From contig NC_087068.1 of assembly GCF_963678635.1 (NCBI RefSeq), positions 20,859,029-20,923,028 on the forward strand: a stretch of DNA of 64,000 nt. The letters are read 5' to 3'. The position numbers and the translations under genes were made by a program. Of this stretch, positions 1 through 10,573 are shown in pieces; the stretch's first letter is position 1, and each line of letters begins with the position of its first letter. This stretch comes from Symsagittifera roscoffensis. Lineage: Eukaryota; Xenacoelomorpha; Acoela; Convolutidae. The notes below the pieces were generated by a model. It made no database searches. It was given only the letters and a program-made list of their open reading frames with translations, and was not told where the DNA came from.

Positions 1-5
1 ATACT

Positions 6-897
6 ACATACATACATACATACATACATACATACATACATACATACATACATACATACATACATACATACATACATACATACATACATACATACATACA
101 TACATACATACATACATACATACATACATACATACATACATACATACATACCTACATACATACATACATACATACATACATACATACATACATACATACA
201 TACATACATACATACATACATACATACATACATACATACATACATACATACACACATACATACATACACACATACATACATACATACATACATACATACA
301 TACATACATACATACATACATACATACATACATACATACATACATACATACATACATACATACATACATACATACATACATACATACATACATACATACA
401 TACATACATACATACATACATACATACATACATACATACATACATACATACATACATACATACATACATACATACATACATACATACATACATACATACA
501 TACATACATACATACATACATACATACATACATACATACATACATACATACATACATACATACATACATACATACATACATACATACATACATACATACA
601 TACATACATACATACATACATACATACATACATACATACATACATACATACATACATACATACATACATACATACATACATACATACATACATACATACA
701 TACATACATACATACATACATACATACATACATACATACATACATACATACATACATACATACATACATACATACATACATACATACATTCCATACATAC
801 ATACATACATACATACATACATACATACATACATACATACATACATACATACATACATACATACATACATACATACATACATACATACATACATACA

Positions 898-928
<31 letters not shown>

Positions 929-970
929 CATACATACATACATACATACATACATACATACATACATACA

Positions 971-1001
<31 letters not shown>

Positions 1002-1630
1002 CATACATACATACATACATACATACATACATACATACATACATACATACATACATACATACATACATACATACATACATACATACATACATACATACAT
1101 ACATACATACATACATACATACATACATACATACATACATACATACATACATACATACATACATACATACATACATACATACATACATACATACATACAT
1201 ACATACATACATACATACATACATACATACATACATACATACATACATACATACATACATACATACATACATACATACATACATACATACATACATACAT
1301 ACATACATACATACATACATACATACATACATACATACATACATACATACATACATACATACATACATACATACATACATACATACATACTACATACATA
1401 CATACATACATACATACATACATACAACATACATACATACATACATACATACATACATACATACATACATACATACATACATACATACATACATACATAC
1501 ATACATACATACATACATACATACATACATACATACATACATACATACATACATACATACATACATACATACATACATACATACATACATACATACATAC
1601 ATACATACATACATACATACATACATACAT
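6..1630. repeat. (TACA)n tetranucleotide microsatellite, about 1.6 kb
   Basis: Almost uninterrupted TACA units (ATGT on the other strand) run from the left edge to the A-run at 1631. Rare interruptions shift the register, for example near 150, 252, 789, 898, 970, 1390 and 1426. The unit has no stop codon in several frames, so long Met-Tyr-Val-Cys reading frames appear; these are artefacts. The array probably continues beyond the window. Confidence 0.98.
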
Positions 1631-2146
1631 AAAAAAAAATGAGCGTTTAATTTTCAACAAAAAAGATTGACCAAAAAGAATCATTGAAATGACTGTTAAA
1701 AATGTAGTAATAAAACTCTTTCAGCCATGATTTGGACGACATTTAAAAAATTTTGAAAAACTCTTTTGAAAACCAAAAAGTTTTCTAAAACAAAACAGTC
1801 TGCTGCTAAAATGATCTCAACAACCAGTTTGATTGAACTATCATGTGCTAAACTTAAAGCAAAACTAGACCAAAAAAACTAAAGTTTTTAAATGATTGGT
1901 GCAACTAAGGCAGTCAGTATTAACTCATTCAATCAGCCTTTTTCAAGCAAACAGCAGCGATCAGAAAATTTTCTTGTTTCTGGGTGTTTTGGACGTTCAC
2001 TTTTTTTTCTCTTTTTTTTAAACAATTTTAATTTTTGAAGCACAATCAGCCTACTAGCTGTGATTTAACTTTTTTTCATAATATATATTTTAAAACTTTA
2101 TCAGCCCAGCAAATGTGACTATTAAAAACTATTACCGAACCAATAG
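1631..2146. other. AT-rich non-coding sequence
   Basis: No supportable exon or RNA gene is seen between the microsatellite and the first membrane-protein exon. The last bases end in an AG that would serve as the acceptor for that exon. Confidence 0.5.
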
Positions 2147-2380
2147 TGTACGGGAGAAGAAAATAAACACCTAGTGTCTTGCGTGGTGTCGTTTTTTCTC
2201 CTGGTCCTCATTGTCATTTTCTTGGCCATAATCTGTGTCGTTATGGGAGTGGTGTTGAACAAGTTTGACAAAGTGGTGTTCCTGTTGGACAGATTCCACC
2301 TGGACATTGCAATGACAGTCGTATCCGTGTTCATTATTGTCGTCTTCATTTCCATCATGTTTGAGACCTGCATGTGGTTA
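2147..2380 (+). CDS. Exon of an unidentified multi-pass membrane protein
   Basis: This open stretch follows an in-frame TAG that doubles as a splice acceptor (caatag) and ends at a possible donor (gtaaaa, 2381). An alternative donor, gttagt, lies at 2376. It encodes about 78 residues. Two long hydrophobic segments are separated by a charged loop containing NKFDK and LDRFH, so two membrane spans are likely. Base composition is clearly less AT-rich than the flanks, which supports coding. There is no ATG at its start, so it should be an internal exon. I do not recognise the family. It reads in phase 0 into the next candidate exon at 2727. Confidence 0.5.
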
Positions 2381-2726
2381 GTAAAAAAATCCTTACTATC
2401 TTACGCAATATTTTGTAACGGGGTTTTGTGGCAAGTGTATCGAAAAAAATCGAAAAATAAATGAAGCAGATGACTTCAAAGTATGAAGCCAGAAAATAGT
2501 CACAAAAATTAAATTGCATAATAAAATAAAACTAATGTCAAACGATTATTTGACTTAATAAAGCTTTTTGATACAACTTATCAAAAAAATTATGCAAAAT
2601 AAATCATTTTATTAAAGTTTTATGTATGCACGACAATCGATAAAAAAGCTCAAGATTTAAACTAAAATTATTTTCAAATTTAATTTTTTTAATTGAATTG
2701 TTATCCGATAATGAATTACAGGACAG

Positions 2727-2827
2727 TGTTATCCTGAATCAGCCATAGTTTCTGTTCAGGTGTTGTTGTCCTGCTACCCTATGTGGCATGCAGTGTGTTA
2801 TTGTCAATCGCCTCCTAGTCATCGCAG
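2727..2827 (+). CDS. Following exon of the same putative membrane protein
   Basis: Candidate exon between an acceptor (gacag) and a strong donor (gtaagg, 2828). In the phase passed on by the 2147-2380 exon it encodes 33 residues plus two bases, rich in Cys and Pro, including SCYPMWHAVCYC. No further exon is found before the assembly gap at 4078. The exon pair is an inference from splice signals and phase only. Confidence 0.38.
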
Positions 2828-4077
2828 GTAAGGCAATCAGAAAACGCAACTTAAGAAGATTTCTTAAAAGAGATTAAAACCAGAAAAAGCAGCTTGAGAA
2901 GACGTCCTAAATCTGGAATTACAAAGCAAAACAGAAGGCTTAATCGGTTTGATCCTGGTTTTTTTGAAACCCTTAACAAAAGAAGCCATTATATGACAAA
3001 CATCGCCCAACTGTAAACCTTTGAAAAGAATTTTTTTCTGATAGTTCCACTAATGATTCTAAGCAAGTATAGGTAGGGGTTAATCGCTTTTATGCAAATA
3101 TTTTGCCACTTTTTTTAATTGAAAAAAAATGACTCTTTAGAAAGAAATCGTCAACAGAGCATTTTAAACATTTAACAGTTAAGTTGCCAGAGTTTTTTCA
3201 ATTAACGAGCTCAAATTTTGAACCAAAGAAATTACCGATTTAACTCAGCATAAAATGATTAACTGATTAATGACCAAACCTGAGAGATGCCGTAAAGAGT
3301 GCAATGCGCAAAATTCATTACTTTTTTTCTTTCACAAATGTGAATAATTTGTTGCGTCAGATATGGCGTGACGTCGCGCTTCATTAAATTATGCCTTTGA
3401 ACCGAAAGTAATCAGATTTGATTTTTGAGAGATTTCGTGGCGTGACTAAAAATAATTCAATCAGATAGTGGTGCAAAAATAGGCTCATTTTATTTTCCTA
3501 CTTCTAATACCTTGAAAGAAATATGCACATGAAAAGAAAACAGAGGTTCTTATGAGATTCAATTACAAAAAAAAACTGTTTCTTCGAGGTCAAAAACATT
3601 TTCTACTGAAAATAAAAAAAAATGAGAGCATGTATCAATTTTAGAGATGGAAAAGCTATCTATTTTAGTCGATTATTCAAAAACTAATTAAGTTTGGGAC
3701 AATTGAAGAAAATTTTTTCTCGGTCTTTCTAGGTAACGTCTGTTTTTGCAACTGAGTTTTTTGAAGGAATTTACCAAGAACTGATTTGAAAAAAAAGAAA
3801 AAAAAGTAAGTTAAAATAGATATGAAAATGATAAGGTAGAAGATTGAATTTGTAACGGAAACAAGGATAGCTGGTTACTGTGGAAGACTCCGAGCACATT
3901 CATCAAACTCCGAGCACATTCATGAAAAACTACAAAAAAAAACAGTTTTTTTTAAATGAGTGTCGTTTTTTGCATGTTTTTCAGGAAAAAACTATACAAA
4001 AGAGCGTAAAAATTAGTGAATTGGGCCCATCAATTATCATCAAAAAATTAATTTAAGCAAAAATAGTTCAAAAGTTT
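2828..4077. other. Non-coding stretch with a short direct repeat
   Basis: No convincing exon is seen. A 17-bp sequence beginning ACTCCGAGCAC is present twice, at 3887-3903 and 3907-3923 (period 20 bp). Confidence 0.5.
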
Positions 4078-4277
4078 NNNNNNNNNNNNNNNNNNNNNNN
4101 NNNNNNNNNNNNNNNNNNNNNNNNNNNNNNNNNNNNNNNNNNNNNNNNNNNNNNNNNNNNNNNNNNNNNNNNNNNNNNNNNNNNNNNNNNNNNNNNNNNN
4201 NNNNNNNNNNNNNNNNNNNNNNNNNNNNNNNNNNNNNNNNNNNNNNNNNNNNNNNNNNNNNNNNNNNNNNNNNNNNN
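4078..4277. other. Assembly gap (200 N)
   Basis: A run of exactly 200 N. The round number suggests a scaffolding placeholder of unknown true size. Confidence 0.99.
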
Positions 4278-4420
4278 ACGACCAAAATTGAAACTTTCCA
4301 AATCAGACTGCTGAAATTGGGTTAAAATTAGACAAAAAAGTATGACAAACAAAGTGACCTGAAGTTTAACTTGATTTTTTCATGATGGAATTTACTTTTT
4401 TAATTTCTGACTTTTTATTG

Positions 4421-5552
4421 TTTACTAAGCTCTCATTGCTGGTTGAATGCTTAGTAATTTTATCCTAAATTATAAGTCTCACCTTGTCAAAAAGTAGAGT
4501 AGAAACAATAGTTAGAAAAGGTATGAATTAATTAGTTGGTTAGATACAAAGCACTGGGTTATTAGATTATATAAACGAATCGAACAGCTTAAAGAAATAT
4601 ACCTATGAGGGGAGGTTGAGCTAATCTTATTTTGTTCATCAATATTTTATCTTCTTACTAAGGTCGATGGCTGATTAGTATGTATGGTTGCCCTTGATTT
4701 TGTCCAAGTCAGCACTTCTGGTTGGGTAGTCTGAATCGTCTTGCCGTAGTCCTTTGGGTACTTGTAGTCCAGACTTCCTCAGGTGTGGTTATCTCGAGTA
4801 TCTCGATTTATAATTTTATCGAACTTAAAATGAGAATTTATTCTCTTTTTATAAGTGAAAAGGGCTAGATTAATTTTATTGTTAGGGCAGAAAAGAAAAA
4901 TTATTTATTTTTAAAAGATCTGACTGAAGATAACTGACTTGCTGCTTACTGAGTAAAATGAAACACTGAAGATTTCAGGCCAGTCCTTTTGCTCATAAGC
5001 ATAAACCGGCGGCTGATTCAATCTTTAATTATTCAGGTTTCACCTGCTCCTTTGTTCTCCCTTTTTAATAAGGGAATTTTCAACTAGTTTTATTTGGTTT
5101 TTTCAAATCAAATATCTTCAACTTATTAGTCCCCTTTGATAAAAACCGCAGCTTTCAGTTTGTCTTATTAAAAATTCATATTACTCTCTCTGATGCATCA
5201 TATTGCAGGTGCACCTCTGCTTAATCAAAGCAAGGAGAATTTCAGTGCAGCCGGCAAGACTGCTAAATATTTATCCAGTTTGTTTCAAGTTAAGTTAAAA
5301 GGGACGTATTAATAATCGCCGCCCTTTTAAAATATTGAGCATGAAAAAATGAGAAAAATTGGACAAGTATTTAAAAAGGAGTGGATTTTCAAAACAAGAT
5401 TTTATAGTCCTAATAAGAGTAAATCAGTCAATATCTGATTTAGTGAAAAGAGGCTTTAATTTAAATGGCACGCTCCAATTTAGAATTGGGTCGTTAAATA
5501 AACAATTAAGACAATAGTCTTTTGTGTGTGTGTAGTATTTCGCAATACTACA
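4421..5552 (-). repeat. Family 1 3' LTR, minus-strand copy
   Basis: In element sense it begins TGTAGTATT, followed by a 4-base loop and the exact complement AATACTACA, giving a 9-bp hairpin at its 5' tip. It ends with GCTTAGTAAA, where GCTTAGT pairs with ACTAAGC about 18 nt upstream. It lies directly downstream of the polypurine tract. Confidence 0.9.
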
Positions 5553-5568
5553 ACTCACCCCTTTTTTT
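5553..5568 (-). other. Polypurine tract of the family 1 minus copy
   Basis: Minus-strand AAAAAAAGGGGTGAGT abuts the 3' LTR start. This is the expected position and composition for plus-strand DNA priming in an LTR retroelement. Confidence 0.8.
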
Positions 5569-5699
5569 AGAAAATTAAGCTGTTCGATTCTTACAGTTAC
5601 CATGGTGAAAATTTAAACACTTTAATGGTTAAATACTATAGTTATAAAATTTAAAGAGAACATCAAACGAAAAAGTTATAAAGATAAGTTAGGTTTTAT
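5569..5699 (-). other. Short AT-rich spacer before the polypurine tract
   Basis: Sequence between the stop of the 229-aa protein and the polypurine tract. It is non-coding and presumably forms the 3' untranslated part of the element transcript. Confidence 0.5.
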
Positions 5700-6389
5700 C
5701 TAGAGCTTCCTTCCGGATTCAAGCTCTACGTTGTATGATCTGTGGATCGCTATCTTCCTCTGTGAAGCCTCTAGTTTTTGTTGCAACTTCACGATTTTCT
5801 TCTTTTTAATCTTGTTTTTGATTCGTAGTCTGCTCATTCCGTCCGTAAGTTGTTGGATGTCGTCCTGTTCTTCCTGTCTGCTTTCTTTTACATGGTTCGG
5901 AAAAGCAGTTATTCCTTCGAACGGGATGGTGACTTGCGTGCCTCCTGCCTTGAGGATGTATCCGTGTTCCTCCCTCTTCTTTAACTTCCAGAAGTTGTTT
6001 TCGTTCTTTATAACCCCTTCTGGCTGGGTTATGAAGTCGATAGGCATCATTGCCTTTTCCAGTGTCGTTGAGTTAACGACTTCTATGAACGATGGCAGTT
6101 TCCATCTGTTAAAATTTTCCTTTATCGAGTACTTTAAACTCGTTATATATTTTGGATTTTCCGTATCCAATTTGGTTTCTCTGCACTTCTGCAGCTCCAA
6201 TCTTTGGGTTAAACTGGGAAAGTGACGAGGGTTCTTATTTAACCCGTCGTCCATTGAAAAAGATTGACCTGCTACCGGTTTCCGTTGTTGCTTCCTGGGA
6301 GGCAGCTTTCTTTTAAATTCCTCTGGTGCAGGGTCTGCGTTTCTGCAATTCCAGTTTAAAATTGGGTCGTATTCCATTTTGCTAAACAT
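5700..6389 (-). CDS. Family 1 3' coiled-coil protein (229 aa), function unknown
   Basis: Open frame from ATG at 6389 to the stop at 5700, between the protease region and the 3' LTR, where elements often carry an env or accessory gene. The start is basic and Pro-rich (KRKLPPRK). The middle contains YILKAGGTQVTIPF. The C-terminal third is highly charged and probably coiled-coil (RIKNKIKKKKIVKLQQKL). There is no signal peptide or membrane segment, so it does not look like an envelope protein. A homologous reading frame is kept in the inverted copy at 26905-27493, with scattered substitutions. I cannot name a family. It could be an element accessory protein or a captured host gene. Confidence 0.6.
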   Translation of the reverse strand: MFSKMEYDPILNWNCRNADPAPEEFKRKLPPRKQQRKPVAGQSFSMDDGLNKNPRHFPSLTQRLELQKCRETKLDTENPKYITSLKYSIKENFNRWKLPSFIEVVNSTTLEKAMMPIDFITQPEGVIKNENNFWKLKKREEHGYILKAGGTQVTIPFEGITAFPNHVKESRQEEQDDIQQLTDGMSRLRIKNKIKKKKIVKLQQKLEASQRKIAIHRSYNVELESGRKL

Positions 6390-7245
6390 CAATATAAAAT
6401 GAACAAATATTCAAAATCCCGAATTACATTCGGATATTAAGGCTAATTATCAAATGTTTAAACAATGAATGACAAAGTGTAAAATTGTATATATATAAAA
6501 GGTGGAAAATATAATCTTGTGGTTTCTCACAAACCCACCACGGAAAACAAATGAAGAAAGACGATCATGGTATTTATTAACCACAGAAATACAAATCAAG
6601 AAAGACGATCATGGTGTTTAATAACCACAGGAATAAAGCACTTTACAACACTGAGTTAAGCTCAGATTTTAAACTTATGAAGTTAAAGCAAAAAATGGAA
6701 ATTTGGGCATTAATTAACCCCTAATCTTAAATGTATGTCCACCTGGGGTCATCCACAGGCTTACCATGGGGTCTTCAATAAATTTTACAGCTATAAACTT
6801 TGAGTAATGAATTACTAGATGCAAATATTAACAAATAGAAAATTTTAAAAGTACTAAGGCAGGTATAAACAAATATAATAGTTCATATGACAGCATTTTT
6901 GTCATAACCAGGAATTTGTGTTTCATTTTTTTAAATAAGAATGAGAAAAGATTTGAAATAGAGTCAAATCAAAATGAAGTATCAAAAAGGAACATAGAAT
7001 AGACAAATTGTAAACTGTATAATATTCAAAAAGATAAGTGGATTAGTTTTCTTCGGTTTTAATCCCCTTTACCAATCCATGTTCACATCTTTAGTACAAA
7101 AAAATTGTGCGGAATTTTATGATGCAAAAATTTAACTTAAACAATCTTAAGGATGATGCGGTCCAATTTTCAATTTGTTGCTTCTGAAAATTTGTTTATT
7201 TTAAGGGTTTAAATGCCTGCATGTTGTAGATATTGAACTACCGAA
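6390..7245. other. Family 1 internal sequence without an intact gene
   Basis: Shared with the inverted copy (about 26100-26900). Plus-strand coding-like words here (for example NIQKDKWISF around 7030) are broken by stops in this copy but open at 26154-26381 in the other. See the antisense entries. Confidence 0.4.
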
Positions 7246-7533
7246 TTGATATTTTGGCCAAATTGTGAGGAGCGAATCATAAGAGTATCAAAGGCTGCAT
7301 ACAGCCACCAACAAGCACTTGCGTTGTTGAAAGAATATGGTACCATAATTTTGAAAAGGCTACATGAAGCCACCAACAAATGCTGGTATAAATCTGCGGC
7401 GGGTCGGGTCGAAAAACGTTTGTTCGCCCATTTTATGATAAAGAACATTGATGAAAATTTTACTCAATGTGTTGAGAAGAAAGGAGGTGATATTTCCCTT
7501 TTTGATGAATTGTTTCTAGTTTGCATTCTGTAA
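7246..7533 (+). CDS. Antisense reading frame inside the family 1 element, unknown
   Basis: A frame of about 95 codons running opposite to gag, containing AAYSHQQALALLKEYG and GRVEKRLFAHFMIKNI. The corresponding region of the inverted copy (about 25810-26110, minus strand) keeps similar words but with frameshifts. The first codons carry no convincing ATG context, so it may be a decayed exon of a captured gene rather than an expressed frame. No family is recognised. Confidence 0.3.
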   Translation: MIFWPNCEERIIRVSKAAYSHQQALALLKEYGTIILKRLHEATNKCWYKSAAGRVEKRLFAHFMIKNIDENFTQCVEKKGGDISLFDELFLVCIL

Positions 7534-7791
7534 CTTGAAAACTACAAAGATAATAATTAATGTCATCGGTCCCTACTTGGGCCCTAAGATGAAACCGATG
7601 GTGCAAATTAACTTCGCAGAATGAGTTTGTTACAATTTTACATTGGCTAGTTCTTTCATCAAAGGTTTCACTCTATTAATTCTCGGTATTGTACGTAGGG
7701 TAATTTGACATTCCCTTAAGTGTAATACTGAATTTTCAGTTGATAAAACCGCCTGAAAATGAAATTATTATAGACTCGTAAAACTGATATT

Positions 7792-7989
7792 TTAAACTCC
7801 TGGCCTTTTGCAATTTTTTTTAATTTTTTTTTGCAAATATGTTGAAGTCGAAAAACTTTTTTTGTCTGAGCCATTGGGTTCCGATCCCTCTATCTTTATT
7901 TGATTTTGAGGATGGTCCAAAATTGTTAGCGTACTTGACTGTTTTCGATCTCGGTTAAGAATTAAAACCGTGTTCATGCATTTTGGCAT
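7792..7989 (-). CDS. Short sense ORF of family 1 (65 aa), unknown
   Basis: ATG at 7989 to the stop at 7792, downstream of the protease frame. The product starts MPKCMNTVLILNRDRK and is basic. The inverted copy keeps the same frame at 25361-25600 with few changes, which suggests either selection or recent common origin. It shows no reverse transcriptase or integrase signature. Confidence 0.35.
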   Translation of the reverse strand: MPKCMNTVLILNRDRKQSSTLTILDHPQNQIKIEGSEPNGSDKKSFSTSTYLQKKIKKNCKRPGV

Positions 7990-8182
7990 ATCCTTTTGGG
8001 TGTCATACAGAACCGCTATTCATTGTAGTACATTTGTAGGTTAATATTCGTAATCTAATTTTTTAGTAATATTAAACAAAATTTACTGCTCAGTATACAA
8101 AATTTTAGGTAAACTTCACAAAACTTTAAGCGTTATAAAAGCTTTAATGAAAATTAATGTTTTAAAGCACGAAGAAACGGGT

Positions 8183-8920
8183 TTATTTTTTTTCTATGTT
8201 TTCAAACGTTTGGCCTATTACACCTTTGCTTATATCTACTTTTGATTCTCGGGAATTTTTTAGTACGATAGGCATTGACTTAATTTCATTTCTACAATAA
8301 GTGCTTTTTGCATTAATGCCTTTTTGTTCTAAGGACTTATCAATTCTAAACGATGTTCCTACTTTGAAAACCATGCCTGCTGGAGAAATTGAAATTACGC
8401 GGGATGATTTTGGTGCAATAGTTATATTTTTATCGAGAAGTACATTTTGATAAAAGCTTAGATATGGATAACTTTTGCTTCTTATAATACTGATAGGAAC
8501 TGTTAAATCTGGGTACTTTTTTAATTCTAAGTTTAAATTTGGAAAGTTTATTGATTTAATGTTGTGAGAAATGAAATCCATTCCTAATATATTTAGATCG
8601 CATCCGTTCTCGGCTGAAATCCATGCTTTGATTTTTACCGGATTATCAGTGTTTGTACCAAAAGTTGATTCAAAATTAGTATAACCTATAAGTTTAAGTT
8701 TTTCTCCATTAACAGCAACTGTGTTTGATCTTGATTTATTCAGCTGTAGAGGCTGTATTTTACAATATTGATCATAACTGTCGAAATTAATAAGCGAACA
8801 TGTTGCTCCAGTGTCTAGTAGAAATTGGGTTTCCAGACCGTTATTTTTATTTTTGTCTCCGACGGGATGTTGATATAAGTTAATATACAATTGTATTTTT
8901 GGTTCAGACGGAGACTGATC
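8183..8920 (-). CDS. pro: Family 1 aspartic protease, -1 frame of gag
   Basis: The frame is open from the base that overlaps the gag stop (8920) to TAA at 8183, about 245 codons, and has no ATG near its start. The active-site motif LLDTGATCS is seen about 35 residues in, followed later by NILGMDF, matching the second conserved element (hydrophobic-ILG) of retroviral-type proteases. It lies in the -1 frame relative to gag and is preceded by a slippery site, so it is expected to be made as a Gag-Pro fusion of about 609 residues. Beyond the protease fold there are ~100 further residues of no clear family. No RT follows in any frame. Confidence 0.85.
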   Translation of the reverse strand, partial: DQSPSEPKIQLYINLYQHPVGDKNKNNGLETQFLLDTGATCSLINFDSYDQYCKIQPLQLNKSRSNTVAVNGEKLKLIGYTNFESTFGTNTDNPVKIKAWISAENGCDLNILGMDFISHNIKSINFPNLNLELKKYPDLTVPISIIRSKSYPYLSFYQNVLLDKNITIAPKSSRVISISPAGMVFKVGTSFRIDKSLEQKGINAKSTYCRNEIKSMPIVLKNSRESKVDISKGVIGQTFENIEKK

Positions 8921-8929
8921 TAGTTTAAA
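8855..8929 (-). promoter_or_regulatory. -1 ribosomal frameshift signal at the gag-pro junction
   Basis: Element-sense heptamer T TTA AAC (8923-8929) sits in the gag frame immediately before the gag TAG. This is a canonical X XXY YYZ slippery sequence. Seven bases later GTCTCCG (8909-8915) can pair perfectly with CGGAGAC (8855-8861) across a 47-nt loop, placing a stem at the usual stimulator distance. The two other gag-pro junctions in the window keep the heptamer and a six-pair stem. Confidence 0.8.
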
Positions 8930-10014
8930 TTCACAAGTTCACACTCATTATCGGTATAGTCTCCTGGAATGTCATCATCACTAAAGTTGTGGATCTGGTA
9001 AGGTGAATGATAATCGTTATTTTCGTTGAAGTGTTTCTTACTGTTCGACCTGTCACGCGATTGAGAACTTTCATTGAAGTTTGACAAGTGCCTGAACTCT
9101 TGCTGAGAGTTTATGTCATTGAAATTGTTGTCTACTCTTGACCTACTCTTGCTATAGTTATGGTGACTTCTGTTTGAATTCTCTCTTAATTGAAGCGAGT
9201 TATAATTTTGCTCCTGTTGATCGTTATATTTAAAGCAATGGCTTATCGTGTGGCCTGACATGCAACACCAGTTGCAAAACATTGGGTTGTTTTGTTTGTT
9301 TCTATGCTCATGTGGATTATAAGCTGCGTTTATTTTATGATCCTTCATTAGTCCTGTTAACTCTTTAAGTTGATTCTTTATTCCCTCTATTTCCAATTTA
9401 TTTTCTATGCTACTGGATGCTGTTCCGATAAATTCACTACTTATTGCAAAACTTAAGTCTTTTGTAGCAATATGATCTTTTAATTGTTGCCATGTTACGG
9501 GTGGATTCTCAATTAGGAATTGATGAGCCTTTTGTTTCAAGCCTGGCGGGCTTAAGCCGCGTACAAAGAATTCCATTTTCTTTGCTGTTCTTTGATCATC
9601 ATTAAAAGTTGGATTAGGCCATCCACGGTCTACTGCGGTGCTTAATCTATGTATGTAGCTTTTAATGAATTCATCAGGTTGTCTTTTTATGTTTTCTGCT
9701 TCTATTCGTCTCCTATACTTATCTTTATCATCAGTGAATCTATCTATGAATTGATCTCTTATATCATTCCAAGGTAAGTTTGCTGCTAATCCCTGATACC
9801 ATTGAGCGGCTGGACCTCTTAATATTGAACCAAATAAGGCTCTTTGTCTGTTATCATATGCGTCTTGTTCGTCACCTGCATCTCCTGGTCTAGTGCCTAG
9901 GGAAAATGCTATCTTTTTCTCTACTATATCAAGAAAATCTCTTGCATCTTCATTCGGATCTAAGCCGGTAAACTTTTCGAGAGCTAAATCTGGGTATGCT
10001 ACTACGTTTGCCAT
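8920..10014 (-). CDS. gag: Family 1 Gag polyprotein (364 aa)
   Basis: Intact frame from ATG at 10014 to TAG at 8920. The N-terminal half resembles the Ty3/gypsy capsid region: FTGLDPNEDARDFLDIVE near the start, then AAQWYQGL, FIDRFTDD and FIKSYIHRLS, in the order typical of retrotransposon gag domains. Around residue 247 is a single CCHC zinc knuckle, CNWCCMSGHTISHC (C-x2-C-x4-H-x4-C), which would bind element RNA. The C-terminal ~100 residues are polar, Asn/Ser-rich and acidic at the very end. It ends on the frameshift heptamer. It is the only undamaged gag of the three copies here. Confidence 0.9.
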   Translation of the reverse strand: MANVVAYPDLALEKFTGLDPNEDARDFLDIVEKKIAFSLGTRPGDAGDEQDAYDNRQRALFGSILRGPAAQWYQGLAANLPWNDIRDQFIDRFTDDKDKYRRRIEAENIKRQPDEFIKSYIHRLSTAVDRGWPNPTFNDDQRTAKKMEFFVRGLSPPGLKQKAHQFLIENPPVTWQQLKDHIATKDLSFAISSEFIGTASSSIENKLEIEGIKNQLKELTGLMKDHKINAAYNPHEHRNKQNNPMFCNWCCMSGHTISHCFKYNDQQEQNYNSLQLRENSNRSHHNYSKSRSRVDNNFNDINSQQEFRHLSNFNESSQSRDRSNSKKHFNENNDYHSPYQIHNFSDDDIPGDYTDNECELVNLN

Positions 10015-10107
10015 TTTTGTTTAATTCACTCAATGTTTTCTTAACAATATATAAAGGGTTTGGATGTGTTCTGTACTTATCAATTGTACGGACTAAAATA
10101 TTTGTAT

Positions 10108-10392
10108 TTAAGTTACAAGGAAGTTTGCTGGTTTCAATGAATACGAGTTTTTGTTAGATAGATCAATAGTGCTATGGGGCTGTTTAAGCTTTTTTAAGAT
10201 AGAAGTTATCTCTGGGGTATAGCTGCTGGAAAGAATGGTTAATTCGTGAATATTTTTGTGTGGGTGTTTGGACAAAATTGTGATTTGATCTTTTTGGATA
10301 TTGGTGATATACCAAATAATTTTTGTGGATTTATTTTTTAATTTTAGTTTTAAATTAAATGGTGTTGTATTTACTTAATAAAAGTTGGTCAT
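10108..10392 (-). pseudogene. Family 1 small protein B, nonsense-disrupted copy
   Basis: Same position and sequence as the intact 94-codon frames at 20284 and 22965, but codon 6 is TAA here (CAA in the others). The remainder of the frame stays open to 10108. It shares LKLKLRNKS and IIWYITN with small protein A just upstream. Confidence 0.65.
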
Positions 10393-10573
10393 AGCATTTT
10401 ACATCCTTTTAGGGACATAAATAATTATCTAGGGAATGATAAACAATATAAAAAATATTTAAATTTTTCTTATGAACTTGTTATGATTTTTAATTTTTGT
10501 TTAGGAAAATTTTGTGTTTTTAATAAAAAATGATTAAAATGCAAGTTGTTTTGTGCTTTGGTATATTATGATA

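Noticed and set aside
4-1684. Long Met-Tyr-Val-Cys repeat proteins on the minus strand
   Set aside because: They are reading frames through a tetranucleotide repeat, open in several frames at once.
5731-6225. 164-codon plus-strand hydrophobic frame
   Set aside because: Antisense to the family 1 coiled-coil gene, which is conserved in both element copies.
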